The translations under genes and the position numbers were made by a program. Positions 9,002 through 17,444 of a stretch of DNA of 64,000 nt are shown here, one piece after another. Within the stretch, counting starts at the first letter, position 1; every line of letters starts with the position of its first letter. Under the pieces are notes generated by a model that worked only from the letters and a program-made list of their open reading frames with translations, made no database searches and was not told the DNA's origin. The stretch comes from Alphaproteobacteria bacterium (lineage in GTDB: Bacteria > Pseudomonadota > Alphaproteobacteria > Micropepsales > Micropepsaceae): NCBI GenBank assembly GCA_947474565.1, contig CANJIS010000008.1, forward strand, positions 23,540 to 87,539. The letters run 5' to 3'.

Positions 9002-9489
9002 TGTTCTCGCCCGATCTCCTGGATAAAGCGCGGCAGCTTCTGGATGAAGCCCGCGCCAAACAGCTTCGCATTGTCACTGCCGAAAGCTGCACCGGTGGCT
9101 TGATCGCGGGGTTGCTCACCGAAATTCCCGGCTCTTCCGACGTGGTGGAGCGCGGCTTTGTCACGTATTCCAATGAAGCCAAGGAAGACTTGCTGGATGT
9201 GTCCAGCGAATTGATCCATGCCCACGGCGCAGTGTCGGAACCTGTTGTACGCGCCATGGTGGAAGGCGCGCTGAAACATTCCTTGGCGCAGTTGGCGGTG
9301 GCGGTGACCGGCATTGCCGGTCCCGGCGGCGGCACGGCGCAAAAGCCGGTGGGCCTTGTCTATATCGCGGTGCTTCGCCAGGACGGCGCGGTGCGCATAA
9401 AAGAATTGCGCCTCGGCGATATTGGCCGAGGCGCAATTCGTATCAAAACAGTTTCAGAAGCGCTGACGCTTCTGCGCGATCTTCTTTAG
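9001..9489 (+). CDS. pncC: CinA C-terminal family nicotinamide-nucleotide amidase
   Basis: This is the stand-alone CinA C-terminal domain, which deamidates nicotinamide mononucleotide in NAD recycling. The 162-residue product has the family signature VTAESCTGGLIAGLLTEIPGSS, followed by GFVTYSNEAKEDLL, VSEPVVRAMVEGAL and AVTGIAGPGGGT. There is no N-terminal molybdopterin-binding domain. The 3' end is unusual: a perfect 14-bp inverted repeat (9404-9438) and an 8-bp hairpin (9455-9474) lie within the last 30 codons. The stop overlaps the stop of the convergent SGNH gene by 4 nt. Confidence 0.92.
   Translation: MFSPDLLDKARQLLDEARAKQLRIVTAESCTGGLIAGLLTEIPGSSDVVERGFVTYSNEAKEDLLDVSSELIHAHGAVSEPVVRAMVEGALKHSLAQLAVAVTGIAGPGGGTAQKPVGLVYIAVLRQDGAVRIKELRLGDIGRGAIRIKTVSEALTLLRDLL
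9404..9438. repeat. 14-bp perfect palindrome inside pncC
   Basis: AATTGCGCCTCGGC and its exact complement flank a 7-nt GATATTG loop. It encodes the KELRLGDIGRGAIRI segment of PncC. Conserving both the protein and a 14-bp perfect stem is unlikely by chance, so it may act as a transcript end or pause structure. Confidence 0.7.
9455..9474 (-). terminator. Candidate terminator of the SGNH gene, inside pncC
   Basis: CAGAAGCG-CTGA-CGCTTCTG is an 8-bp hairpin 12 nt beyond the SGNH stop in the minus direction. On that strand it is followed by AAACTGTTTTG, a partial U-tract. The convergent genes overlap, so the terminator has to lie within pncC. Confidence 0.5.
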
Positions 9490-10397
9490 TTCGCCATCGC
9501 CACGAAGGTCTGGCCCTGCGCCGCCAGCGCGTCATGCGCCAGCTTCAGCAATTGCTGCTGCTGAATGGGCGAGATGCCGAGATCTTCCGCCATATGGTCC
9601 TTGCCCTTGGGCGCCAGCATCATCGGGTCTTTGCCCGTGACCTTGCCGAAATCCAACGCCGCTTCCAGGTAATAGCCGAACGAACTAGCGTGGTAGTTAT
9701 CATAAGCCCACAGGTTCATCTTGGACGCGCCGGCATCGTCATAGGGATTGCCGTCAATCGAGCCCTGGTCGATGCCCATGTTCCAGGCGACGCCCATGGG
9801 AATAACGCCAGCCACTTCGCTGCCGGCGTTCTTGGCGGCGGCTTCGTAGCCCTTCTGCACGTCCTGAGCCATCAGCTTGACCGGCGTGCCCTTCCACGGC
9901 GCGGGCGCGTCGGCGGGATAAACCTTGTCGGCGCGCGTCCAGGTGGCCAGGAGGTAGAATTTCACATTCGGGTTCTTGGCGTGGAACATGTCGGCGATCT
10001 GTTTGGTGGAGCTGATCAGCAAGGCGGGATCGCCGGGATGGGCTTCGTCCATGGTGGAATAGCCATGACCGACCACCACGTCCCAAGGCTTGTCCAGCAC
10101 GGCGCGCTTTTCGGCATAATGGAAATCGAAGCCCTTGCCGCCCACGGTTTCGAGGCTGACGTCATAGTCGAGCCCGGCTTCCTTGGTGAATTCCTTGAAG
10201 ATGGCCGGTACGCCGCCAACCGTGCGGCCCATTGCGTCCGGCGGATTGAGGTCGTGCACCTGGTCGGTGAAGGTATGATTGATGGAGGAATGGGCGCCGA
10301 AGGTGAAGCTGTTGCCGACGAACAAAATCTTGGTGGCGGCGAAAGCAGGCGCGGCGCTGAGGCACAGCGCGGCGGCGGCGCAAATCATTTTCTTCAT
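9486..10397 (-). CDS. Exported SGNH/GDSL-like protein
   Basis: The 303-residue product has a signal peptide: MKKM, a hydrophobic core and probable cleavage after AFA near residue 20. The mature part starts with ILFVGNSFTFGAHSSI, resembling block I of SGNH hydrolases with Ser in GNSF. A C-terminal YDNYHASSFGYYL could supply the Asp and His of the active site. WDVVVGHGYSTMDE and KFYLLATWTRADK are in keeping with the fold. The substrate is unknown; secreted esterase or acetylhydrolase is plausible. The start has GGAGGG just upstream. It is a single gene convergent with pncC. Confidence 0.65.
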   Translation of the reverse strand: MKKMICAAAALCLSAAPAFAATKILFVGNSFTFGAHSSINHTFTDQVHDLNPPDAMGRTVGGVPAIFKEFTKEAGLDYDVSLETVGGKGFDFHYAEKRAVLDKPWDVVVGHGYSTMDEAHPGDPALLISSTKQIADMFHAKNPNVKFYLLATWTRADKVYPADAPAPWKGTPVKLMAQDVQKGYEAAAKNAGSEVAGVIPMGVAWNMGIDQGSIDGNPYDDAGASKMNLWAYDNYHASSFGYYLEAALDFGKVTGKDPMMLAPKGKDHMAEDLGISPIQQQQLLKLAHDALAAQGQTFVAMAN

Positions 10398-10451
10398 GGA
10401 GCCCTCCCAGGCGTTTTTATTATGCCGTCACTATAAGGCGATGCGGGGTCC

Positions 10452-10481
10452 TGCAAAAGCACCAAACGGCGCTTCTTTTGG
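10452..10481 (-). terminator. Imperfect hairpin after the TPR gene
   Basis: CAAAAG (10454-10459) and CTTTTG (10475-10480) enclose a smaller imperfect GC stem. The structure directly follows the TPR gene stop on the minus strand. The stem is interrupted, so this is a low-confidence terminator. Confidence 0.3.
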
Positions 10482-12113
10482 CTAATCGGGCCGCTCAGCC
10501 GCCAACGCGGCAAGCGCGGTTTCCATTTGCCGGATCACGCTTTTCCAGTCGGCATCCGATTCCTGGCGGAACAGGCGCATGCTCGGGTACCAGGGGCTGT
10601 CCGCTCGCTCCATCAGCCAGCGCCAGTCGGGCACATGCCGCAGCGCCACCCATGTCGGCACGCCCAGTGCGCCTGCGAGATGAGCAATTGATGTATCCGC
10701 TGTAATGACAAGGTCCAGGTTCATCATCACCGCGGCCGTATCGGCAAACGCGTCGGTGCCTGTGTCCAGACCCTCCAGTGCCTCGATGCCGCTGGGGATG
10801 GTCTCTTCGCTTTTCAAAAGGCTGATGAGCCGGACATGGGCGATGCCGCTCATTTGCTGGAAAAATTCCGCCGGAAAAGAACGAGAGACATTTTCCACAT
10901 GAACGGCACTTCCCTTCCAGCAGATGCCGACTTTGAAGCCGCCGGTTCCGATTTTCTCTTTCCAATGGGCGACCCGCGCCGGATCGGCGGACAGATAGGA
11001 GCGTCTGGCGGGAATGGTTTCGAGCACAGTCCCGAAAAGACCCGGCAGGCTGAGCAAGGGGATATGAAGATCGAACGCGGGAGGATTGCGGTCATCGACG
11101 AGTTCGATTCCGCCGTCGAATGACTCGAGAAGCATCTTCAGATTGGGTTGTGGGGCAAACAAAACTCTGGCGCCCTGCTCTTTCAGCATTCCGGCGTAAC
11201 GGCAAAACTGGATCGTGTCGCCCAGGCCTTGCTCCCAATGCACCAGGACCGTCTTGCCGGCGGCTTGCTGTAGCGACGTCAATCTTGGAATGTTGCCGGC
11301 AAGCTCTCGCCGGACTCGCCATTCGAAATGTTTCCAGCCATCAGGAAAGTTGGCGGTGAGAAGCTCTACAAAACACTGGTTGAGAATGGCATCGGCATAG
11401 TTCGGCCTGATCTCGACCGCTCTTTTGAAGCTGGTTATGGCCTCGTCAAAGCGCGTCAGCGCCTTCAGCGCCAATCCGCGATTATACCAGGTCTCGGCGG
11501 CAGGCTTCAGCCGTATGGCCGCATCGAAGTTCGAAGCGGCCTCGTCGTAACGCCGGAGCGCATAAAGCGCCGTGCCGAGATTGTTGTACAGTTCGCCAAA
11601 GCCGGGCTGATATGCGATGGCGGCGGTAAAACTGGTTACGGCTTCATCCAGCCGCCCAAGCTGCTTGAGTGTATTTCCGCGCTTGAGATAGACCTCTGCG
11701 AAATCGGGCCTGACGGCGATTGCCTTGTCATAGCTGGCCAGAGCCTCGGCGAAGCGTCCCATCTCCTCCAGCACCACACCAAGATTGCCATGGGCATCGG
11801 CATCGCTGGGGTCCAGCTGCGTAGCCCTTTTGTAGTTGGCCAATGCCTCGCCTGCCCGATTGAGAACCTTAAGCGCATTGCCGCGATTGGTGTAAGCGAA
11901 GGGCACGTTCGGGTTTACGCTTATTGCCCGGGAAATCAGATCCACGGCCTGCTCGTGGCGGCCATTCTGATAGGCCATAAGCCCCAGCAGATGCAGTGCA
12001 TCGAAGTTGCCGGGATCGCTACGAAGAACATCGCGGTAAATCTTTTCCGCTTCCTCCAGCCTGCCCTGGTTGTGCAGCGCCAGTCCCGACTGAACCATGT
12101 CTTGTTCGCTCAT
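10482..12113 (-). CDS. TPR protein with glycosyltransferase-like C-terminal domain
   Basis: About the first 260 of 543 residues are tandem 34-residue tetratricopeptide repeats, for example ANYKRATQLDPSDADAHGNL and ASYDKAIAVRPDFAEVYLKR. The C-terminal part resembles a GT-B fold of the family 9 glycosyltransferase / heptosyltransferase superfamily: VHWEQGLGDTIQFCRYAGML, VGICWKGSAVH and ITADTSIAHLAGALGVPTW. Such fusions occur in alphaproteobacteria, but donor and acceptor are unknown. O-GlcNAc-transferase-like TPR proteins are an alternative. No signal peptide or membrane segment is visible. The ATG overlaps the stop of the START protein gene by 4 nt, so the two are probably co-translated. Confidence 0.75.
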   Translation of the reverse strand: MSEQDMVQSGLALHNQGRLEEAEKIYRDVLRSDPGNFDALHLLGLMAYQNGRHEQAVDLISRAISVNPNVPFAYTNRGNALKVLNRAGEALANYKRATQLDPSDADAHGNLGVVLEEMGRFAEALASYDKAIAVRPDFAEVYLKRGNTLKQLGRLDEAVTSFTAAIAYQPGFGELYNNLGTALYALRRYDEAASNFDAAIRLKPAAETWYNRGLALKALTRFDEAITSFKRAVEIRPNYADAILNQCFVELLTANFPDGWKHFEWRVRRELAGNIPRLTSLQQAAGKTVLVHWEQGLGDTIQFCRYAGMLKEQGARVLFAPQPNLKMLLESFDGGIELVDDRNPPAFDLHIPLLSLPGLFGTVLETIPARRSYLSADPARVAHWKEKIGTGGFKVGICWKGSAVHVENVSRSFPAEFFQQMSGIAHVRLISLLKSEETIPSGIEALEGLDTGTDAFADTAAVMMNLDLVITADTSIAHLAGALGVPTWVALRHVPDWRWLMERADSPWYPSMRLFRQESDADWKSVIRQMETALAALAAERPD

Positions 12114-12544
12114 GGCGGCGTCTGTGCCGCGCGGGCGACAAAGGCGTCTGTCATTTGCAGCAGCACTTTTTCAAAAGCCGCGCCGGCAGCGGTGTCGAGC
12201 AACGGGTTGCGAAATTCAAATTTAATCGAGAAATCGATCTGGCAGCTGGTCCCGGAAACCGGCGTAAACCGCCAATGGTTTTCGAGGGTGCGGAAGGGGC
12301 CCTTGATCTCCACCACATCGATGGTGCGTGCCGCAGAGTCGAGACCGACCTTGCTGGTGTAACGCTCGCGAAATGGGCCGTATCCCACCGCCATCTCGGC
12401 GGTCATGCCGCCCTCTTCCCGCGATAGCACCCTGAGCGCCACCACCCAGGGCAGGAATTGCGGATACTGCTCCACATCGGCGACGACGCGGTACATCACA
12501 TCGGCGCTGTAAGGAACGACGCGGCTTTCCGAGTGCGTGCGCAC
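12110..12544 (-). CDS. RatA/COQ10-type START-domain protein
   Basis: This 144-residue SRPBCC/START protein matches the group that includes yeast Coq10 (ubiquinone binding) and E. coli RatA. Evidence is the N-terminal pattern HSESRVVPYSADVMYRVVAD, VEQYPQFLPWV and the C-terminal helix region RNPLLDTAAGAAFEKVLLQM. It follows lipA by 4 bp, a conserved alphaproteobacterial pairing. The predicted role is as a chaperone for ubiquinone or another lipid in the respiratory membrane; the toxin activity reported for E. coli RatA cannot be inferred here. The start is a GTG supported by alignment to the family N-terminus. Confidence 0.85.
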   Translation of the reverse strand: MRTHSESRVVPYSADVMYRVVADVEQYPQFLPWVVALRVLSREEGGMTAEMAVGYGPFRERYTSKVGLDSAARTIDVVEIKGPFRTLENHWRFTPVSGTSCQIDFSIKFEFRNPLLDTAAGAAFEKVLLQMTDAFVARAAQTPP

Positions 12545-12548
12545 GCGC

Positions 12549-13493
12549 TTAAGCCCGGCTGGCGCGGGCCGCCTTCAACTGCGCGAAATCGCTGTCGGCG
12601 TGATAGGACGAGCGCGTCAGGGGTGAGGCCGACACCATCAAAAAGCCTTTCGCCCGGGCTATGCTTTCCAGATTGGCGAATTCGTCCGGCGTCCAGAACC
12701 GCACCAGCGCCGCATGTTTTTTGGTGGGCTGGAGATACTGGCCGATGGTGAGGAAATCCACCTTGGCAGCGCGCAGATCGTCCATCACCTGCATGATCTC
12801 TTCCCGGCTTTCGCCAAGGCCGACCATCAAACCGGATTTGGTAAAGCCTTCGGGCCGCAATTCCTTGGCCCGTTCCAAAAGGCGTAGCGACGCGAAGTAG
12901 CGCGCGCCGGGGCGCACCGTCAGATAAAGCCGCGGCACGGTTTCCAGATTGTGATTGAAGACATCGGGCGCGGCCGCCATAACCGTTTCGATGGCGCCGT
13001 CCTTGCGCAGGAAATCGGGCGTCAGCACCTCCACCGAAGTCTGCGGGCTTGTTTCATGCACCGCGCGGATCACCTGGGCGAAATGTTCCGCCCCGCCATC
13101 GGCCAGATCATCCCGGTCCACCGAGGTGATCACGACGTGCTTCAGACCCAGCTTCTTCACCGCCGCCGCGACATTCCCAGGCTCGGCGATATCGAGCGGC
13201 CCGGGCAATCCGGTCTTGACGTTGCAGAAGGCGCAAGCCCGGGTGCAGGTGTCGCCCATGATCATCATGGTGGCGTGCGCCTTGGTCCAGCATTCCCCAA
13301 TATTGGGACAGGCGGCTTCCTCGCACACGGTTTTCAGATTGTGTTCGCGCACCACGTCACGCGTGGCGGCGTACTCCCGCGACACGGGGGCCTTCACCCG
13401 GATCCAGTCCGGCTTGCGGGGAATTTCCTGGTCCGGCCGGTGCGCCTTTTCGGGGTGGCGCGGGCCTTGGAGGTGATCGATCACAACGGTCAT
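12549..13493 (-). CDS. lipA: Lipoyl synthase
   Basis: LipA is a radical-SAM enzyme that inserts two sulfurs into octanoyl groups on lipoyl domains of 2-oxoacid dehydrogenases and GcvH. The 314-residue product has both [4Fe-4S] sites. The auxiliary cluster ligands are in [12 protein letters not shown] and the radical-SAM CxxxCxxC is in [29 protein letters not shown] and [11 protein letters not shown] are family signatures. The length is standard. It lies upstream of the START gene with a 4-bp gap. The stop is followed by the 12-nt palindrome GCGTGCGCACGC, which overlaps the next start. Confidence 0.97.
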   Translation of the reverse strand: MTVVIDHLQGPRHPEKAHRPDQEIPRKPDWIRVKAPVSREYAATRDVVREHNLKTVCEEAACPNIGECWTKAHATMMIMGDTCTRACAFCNVKTGLPGPLDIAEPGNVAAAVKKLGLKHVVITSVDRDDLADGGAEHFAQVIRAVHETSPQTSVEVLTPDFLRKDGAIETVMAAAPDVFNHNLETVPRLYLTVRPGARYFASLRLLERAKELRPEGFTKSGLMVGLGESREEIMQVMDDLRAAKVDFLTIGQYLQPTKKHAALVRFWTPDEFANLESIARAKGFLMVSASPLTRSSYHADSDFAQLKAARASRA

Positions 13494-13606
13494 GGGGCAG
13501 ATATAATGTGTCCGGCCGGCAAAAGCACCCGCCGGGTTTCGATCTCGCCCCTCTTTACTTCATGGCTGCTTTGCCAAAGGTTTATGGGCCAAACCGGAGC
13601 GCCAGG

Positions 13607-14008
13607 ATGAAGATTGAGGGCAATTGCCATTGCGGCGCCATCGCCTATGAGGCGGAGGTGGACCCCGCCAAGGCCTGCATCTGCCACTGCGCCGATTGCC
13701 AGGCCCTGTCCGGCGCACCCTTCCGCGCATCCGTCCCAGCCAAGGCCGAGGATTTCCGCATCCTCAAAGGCCAGCCCCGCACCTATGTGAAAGTGGCAGA
13801 AAGCGGCAACCGCCGGGCCCAGGGCTTTTGCGCCGATTGCGGCAGCCCCCTTTATGCGACCTCGGCGGACGACCCGAAGATTTATAACCTTCGCCTTGGT
13901 GTCGTGAAGCAGCGGGCGCAAATTCCGGCGCAGCGGCAGATCTGGTGCGAGGCGGCCCTGGACTGGGCCCGGGACGTCAGCACCCTGCCCGGCGTGGCCA
14001 AAAGCTAG
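13607..14008 (+). CDS. GFA (CENP-V/GFA domain) family protein
   Basis: This 133-residue zinc-binding protein of the glutathione-dependent formaldehyde-activating fold has Cys clusters matching the Zn sites: CHCGAI at residues 6-11, CICHCADCQALSG near 32-43, and CADCGSPLY near 83-91. The biochemical role of most GFA proteins is unknown, so no substrate is assigned. The frame is open further upstream, but MKIEGNCHCGAI matches the family start. It is divergent from lipA and upstream of a small membrane protein gene. Confidence 0.88.
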   Translation: MKIEGNCHCGAIAYEAEVDPAKACICHCADCQALSGAPFRASVPAKAEDFRILKGQPRTYVKVAESGNRRAQGFCADCGSPLYATSADDPKIYNLRLGVVKQRAQIPAQRQIWCEAALDWARDVSTLPGVAKS

Positions 14009-14085
14009 TTTCCAATGTTTCCGGTCGAACCTTTTGTCCGCCCCTGCGTTGCTTAACCCAAGGGAACTCATACAAAGGTGCCGCC

Positions 14086-14436
14086 ATGGCCGCTACTCGC
14101 CGCAAAGCATTGCCTGTCCGCAACGGACGCACCAGCCTGACAACCCAGTTTGTGCGCGCCGCCACCAGTCCCACCGCCAAAACCACCTATGCCGTGGTCG
14201 GCACCGTCGGCTTGGCTGCCCTGGCAATCGCCATTTTCGGACCCAAGCGCTTCCAGAAGGAAATCCTGTCGCCGGTGCAAAACCGGGTCAGCGATCAGGC
14301 GTCTCAGCTTTGGACCGATGCCAAACCGCTGCGCGAGCAGATCGGCCAGTTGTTCGAACGCGCCCAAAGCAGCGCCAGCCGCGAAAAGCTCGCCCAGGGC
14401 CTTCAATCCTGGATAGGGCACTTCAAGGCAACCTGA
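14086..14436 (+). CDS. Small single-span membrane protein of unknown function
   Basis: The 116-residue product starts MAATRRKALPVRNGRTSL, a basic segment. One hydrophobic helix follows near residues 33-53 (YAVVGTVGLAALAIAIFG). The rest is an amphipathic, Gln/Ser/Ala-rich tail containing QLFERAQSSASREKLAQG. The shape suggests an inner-membrane protein with a short N-terminus and a helical soluble domain. I do not recognise a family. It sits 15 nt upstream of the acyl-CoA/ACP synthetase gene and may be co-transcribed with it. Confidence 0.65.
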   Translation: MAATRRKALPVRNGRTSLTTQFVRAATSPTAKTTYAVVGTVGLAALAIAIFGPKRFQKEILSPVQNRVSDQASQLWTDAKPLREQIGQLFERAQSSASREKLAQGLQSWIGHFKAT

Positions 14437-14451
14437 GCTAGCAGCCGTCAT

Positions 14452-16050
14452 ATGGCGCGTGTAACCCTTGCGCCAATGACTCGGACAGCCAGTAACCCCA
14501 GTCGCATACCATTCGATCTCGCGAAGGCGCGCAAGCCGCTGTTTCATGCGTTGCTGGAAGCGCGCGACACATTCGGTGGCGGCACGTTGGCCCTGGTTGA
14601 TGGCGATGGCCGCACCCTTAGCTATGACGAATTCATTCGCGCCTGCTTTGTGCTTGGCGATGCACTGAAGAAGGGCACGCGGAACGGCGAGCATGTGGGC
14701 GTGATGCTGCCCACCGGTTTGGGCGCGGCGCTGGCGGTTTTCGCCCTGTCAGCCTATGGCCGCGTGCCCACCATGCTGAATTTCACCTCTGGCGAAGCGG
14801 GATTGAAAAGCGCGATCAAGACCGCGCAGGTCAAGCGTATCATCACCGCCCGGCGCTTCATCGAACTGGGCAAGTTCGATGAACTGGATGCGGCGCTGAA
14901 ACAGGTGGCGGACGTCATCTATCTGGAAGATGTGCGGGCCAAGCTGTCGCTGGGCAACAAATTCGCCGCTGTGATGGGCGCGGTCCTGCCCCGCAACACT
15001 GCCGCCAAACCCAATCCCAAAAAAACCGCGGTGATCCTTTTCACTTCCGGCACCGAAGGCGAGCCCAAGGGCGTGGCCCTGAGCCACGAAAATCTTCTGG
15101 CCAATGTCGCCCAGGTGCGCGCGCATATCGGTCTTAGCGAAAACGACATCGTGTTCAATCCCCTGCCCGCTTTTCATTGTTTCGGGTTGAATGTGGGCAT
15201 CATCCTGCCGCTGATCGCGGGCATAAAAGTGGTTTGCCACCCCACGCCGTTACAGCCGCGCGAAATTGTTCGTCGCATCCACAGCAGCGGCGCCACCATT
15301 CTTCTCGCCACCGACACCTTCATCACGCAATATGCCCGCGCCGGTGAGGCGGACGATCTTGTTTCGCTCCGGCTGGCGGTATGCGGCGCCGAGCGGGTGC
15401 GCGATGAAACCCGCGCTCTATTCCGCCGCAAATATGAAATGGACATTCTGGAAGGCTATGGCGTCACCGAGGCCTCGCCGGTGGTGGCCGCCAACCAGAT
15501 CGAAGCCAATCGCCCCGGCACCGTGGGCCGGCTGATGGAGGGCATGGAAGCGCGGCTGATCCCGGTGGAAGGCATCGCCAATGCAGGCGTGCTGGAAGTG
15601 CGCGGCCCCAATGTGATGCAGGGCTATATCAATCCCGACAAGCCGGGCCAGATCGTTCCGCCGCCGGGCGGCTGGTACAACACCGGCGATGTGGTGAGCA
15701 TTGACGATGAAGGTTTTATCGCCATTCGCGGCCGCATGAAGCGCTTTGCCAAAATCGGCGGCGAGACCGTGTCGCTGGCCGTGGTGGAAAACTGCGCTGC
15801 TGCGCTCTGGCCCGAGAACCACCACGCCGCCGTATCGCTGCCCGCCCCGCCCAAGGGTGAGCAGATCGTGCTGGTGACGGACTTTGCCGGCGCCCGCCGC
15901 GTGGACCTGCTGGCCTGGGCCCAGAACCATGGTGTTTCAGAGCTGGCCGTACCCCGCAAAGTACTGACAGTTCCGGCGCTGCCCGTGCTGGGAACCGGCA
16001 AAATCGACTATGTGGCGGTCCAAAAAATGGCCGAATCCGGCCCCGTATGA
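14452..16050 (+). CDS. AMP-forming acyl-CoA/acyl-ACP synthetase
   Basis: This adenylate-forming enzyme activates a fatty acid with ATP and transfers it to CoA or acyl carrier protein. The 532-residue product has the P-loop ILFTSGTEGEPKGVALSH, motif GYGVTEASPVVA and the A8-region YNTGDVVSIDDEGFIAIRGR. The C-terminal catalytic Lys is likely in LGTGKIDY. Overall similarity is closest to the synthetase half of the Aas enzyme that recycles fatty acids from lysophospholipid, but the acyltransferase half is absent. The start could also be the ATG at 14476. A 5-bp hairpin (16029-16042) falls within the last eight codons. Confidence 0.85.
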   Translation: MARVTLAPMTRTASNPSRIPFDLAKARKPLFHALLEARDTFGGGTLALVDGDGRTLSYDEFIRACFVLGDALKKGTRNGEHVGVMLPTGLGAALAVFALSAYGRVPTMLNFTSGEAGLKSAIKTAQVKRIITARRFIELGKFDELDAALKQVADVIYLEDVRAKLSLGNKFAAVMGAVLPRNTAAKPNPKKTAVILFTSGTEGEPKGVALSHENLLANVAQVRAHIGLSENDIVFNPLPAFHCFGLNVGIILPLIAGIKVVCHPTPLQPREIVRRIHSSGATILLATDTFITQYARAGEADDLVSLRLAVCGAERVRDETRALFRRKYEMDILEGYGVTEASPVVAANQIEANRPGTVGRLMEGMEARLIPVEGIANAGVLEVRGPNVMQGYINPDKPGQIVPPPGGWYNTGDVVSIDDEGFIAIRGRMKRFAKIGGETVSLAVVENCAAALWPENHHAAVSLPAPPKGEQIVLVTDFAGARRVDLLAWAQNHGVSELAVPRKVLTVPALPVLGTGKIDYVAVQKMAESGPV

Positions 16051-16052
16051 CA

Positions 16053-16081
16053 TTGACAATCACTCGCAACTGAGGCATTGT
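16053..16081 (+). promoter_or_regulatory. Candidate promoter of bfd-bfr
   Basis: A perfect TTGACA (16053-16058) is followed 17 bp later by CATTGT, which matches only 3 of 6 bases of the -10 consensus. It lies just after the synthetase stop and about 25 nt before the AAAAGG Shine-Dalgarno of bfd. No clear Fur or Irr box could be identified by eye. Confidence 0.45.
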
Positions 16082-16107
16082 TGGTGAAGTCCAAAAGGCT
16101 TTCTTTC

Positions 16108-16290
16108 GTGATCGTCTGCGTCTGCAATAGGCTGAATGAGAATCGGGTTCGCGACGCCATCGTGTCTGGCGCCTGCTGCTCGGAAGATGTCTATGCACGC
16201 TGTGGCGTGAGAAAGAATTGCGGACAATGCCAGGAAACAATCGAAGAAATGCTGGATCAAAACCCGGCCGCGCAGGCAGTCGCCGCGTAA
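16108..16290 (+). CDS. bfd: Bacterioferritin-associated ferredoxin (Bfd-like)
   Basis: Bfd is a small [2Fe-2S] protein that reduces ferric iron in bacterioferritin so it can be released. The 60-residue product has the four cysteines in the family arrangement, VCVCNRLN at the N-terminus and GVRKNCGQCQE near residue 35. I chose the GTG at 16108, giving MIVCVCNRLN, because AAAAGG lies 9 nt upstream and homologues begin at this point. Longer readings from TTG codons at 16078-16081 add a tail not seen in the family. The bacterioferritin gene follows directly. A 6-bp inverted repeat (16282-16303) spans the stop. Confidence 0.9.
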   Translation: MIVCVCNRLNENRVRDAIVSGACCSEDVYARCGVRKNCGQCQETIEEMLDQNPAAQAVAA

Positions 16291-16328
16291 TTTCCGCCGC
16301 GGCCCCTGGCCCCGAGCCCCACGCTTCC

Positions 16329-16817
16329 ATGTCCGGCGATCCCCATACCATCCGCTTTCTCAATGCCGTGCTCAGGAATGAGCTGACGGCGATCAATCAG
16401 TATTTCCTGCATTCGCGCATGCTGGCCGATTGGGGCCTCAGCGAGCTGGCGAAAAAGGAATACGAAGAATCCATCGATGAGATGAAGCACGCTGACAAGC
16501 TGATCAAGCGCATCCTGTTTTTGGGCGGCCTGCCCAACCTTCAGGACCTGGGCAAGCTGATGATCGGCGAGAATGTGCTGGAAGTAATCAACTGTGATCT
16601 GGCGCTGGAACTGCGCTCCGTGCCGGACCTGAAGCAGGCGATCCCGCATTGCGAAAGTAACAGAGATTTCATCTCGCGTGAGCTGTTCACGCATATTCTT
16701 GAGAGCGAAGAAGAGCATATTGATTGGTTGCAGACCCAATTGCGCCTGATTGAGCAGATGGGTATCGAAAATTTTGTTCAGTTGCAGACCAAACCAAACG
16801 CCACTTCGGCTTCATAA
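16329..16817 (+). CDS. bfr: Bacterioferritin
   Basis: Bfr is the haem-containing ferritin that oxidises ferrous iron and stores it as a mineral core in a 24-subunit shell. The 162-residue product has the ferroxidase ligands in NELTAINQYFLHSRML and ESIDEMKHADKLIKRILFL, the latter carrying the haem-ligand Met. Further ligands lie in the C-terminal helix, ESEEEHIDWLQTQL. Length and start (MSGDPHTIRFLNAVL) are standard. It is 38 nt downstream of bfd, so the iron store and its release ferredoxin are paired. Confidence 0.96.
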   Translation: MSGDPHTIRFLNAVLRNELTAINQYFLHSRMLADWGLSELAKKEYEESIDEMKHADKLIKRILFLGGLPNLQDLGKLMIGENVLEVINCDLALELRSVPDLKQAIPHCESNRDFISRELFTHILESEEEHIDWLQTQLRLIEQMGIENFVQLQTKPNATSAS

Positions 16818-16835
16818 GAACACAGGGGACGTTTC

Positions 16836-17444
16836 ATGCGTAAGATCGTTTTGGGGCTGGCTGCCGCCGGCCTTGCAATTGCGCCTGCCTGCGCGCAAGC
16901 GCCAAACCCCAATCCCGATCCCAGCTGCAAGATGTGCGAAGGTGTTTACATCCCCCAGGAAGAAATCCAGGCCTATATGGACAAGGCCTACAAGGAACGC
17001 CATGTCGATCAGCAGGATCGCGACATCGATATCGGCAAGGTCAATATCGCCATCGGCGTCGAGCATCGCGGCAAGCTGGAAAAGCCCGGCGCCCATGCCG
17101 TCGCTGAGCATGACTTGGTGAGCGAGGTCTATCACATCATTGATGGCACGGCTTCGCTGAAGCTGGGTCCGAAGCTGGTGAACAAGCAGCGCCGCCCGGC
17201 CGATGAGGAAACAGTGCGTCTCTATAATGGTCCCGGCAACAATGGTGACGATATCGAAGGTGGCGTCACCTACAATTTAAAGCCGGGCGATGTGGTGGTG
17301 ATCCCGGCCGGTACCGGCCATCTTTTCACGCACATTGATGATCACATCGACTACATTATGGTGCGCATCGATCCGGACAAGATCACCCCGCCCAAGGATG
17401 AAGCGGCGTCGCGGGCGTATCTGGGCGACTACTATAAGAAGTAG
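16836..17444 (+). CDS. Exported cupin-domain protein
   Basis: The 202-residue product has a signal peptide, MRKIVLGLAAAGLAIAPACA, with cleavage after AQA likely. A conserved-looking cysteine pair follows in DPSCKMCEG. A cupin region has EVYHIIDGTASLKLG and the second motif LKPGDVVVIPAGTGHLFTHI, whose His residues could bind a metal. A periplasmic or secreted metal-binding role is likely; the substrate is unknown. It follows bfr by 18 nt and may be part of that transcript. Its stop directly abuts the stop of the convergent GST gene with no bases between. Confidence 0.75.
   Translation: MRKIVLGLAAAGLAIAPACAQAPNPNPDPSCKMCEGVYIPQEEIQAYMDKAYKERHVDQQDRDIDIGKVNIAIGVEHRGKLEKPGAHAVAEHDLVSEVYHIIDGTASLKLGPKLVNKQRRPADEETVRLYNGPGNNGDDIEGGVTYNLKPGDVVVIPAGTGHLFTHIDDHIDYIMVRIDPDKITPPKDEAASRAYLGDYYKK

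Noticed and set aside
12110..12544. RatA-like toxin of a toxin-antitoxin pair
   Set aside because: No RatB partner is adjacent and the lipA linkage supports the COQ10-like lipid-binding role.
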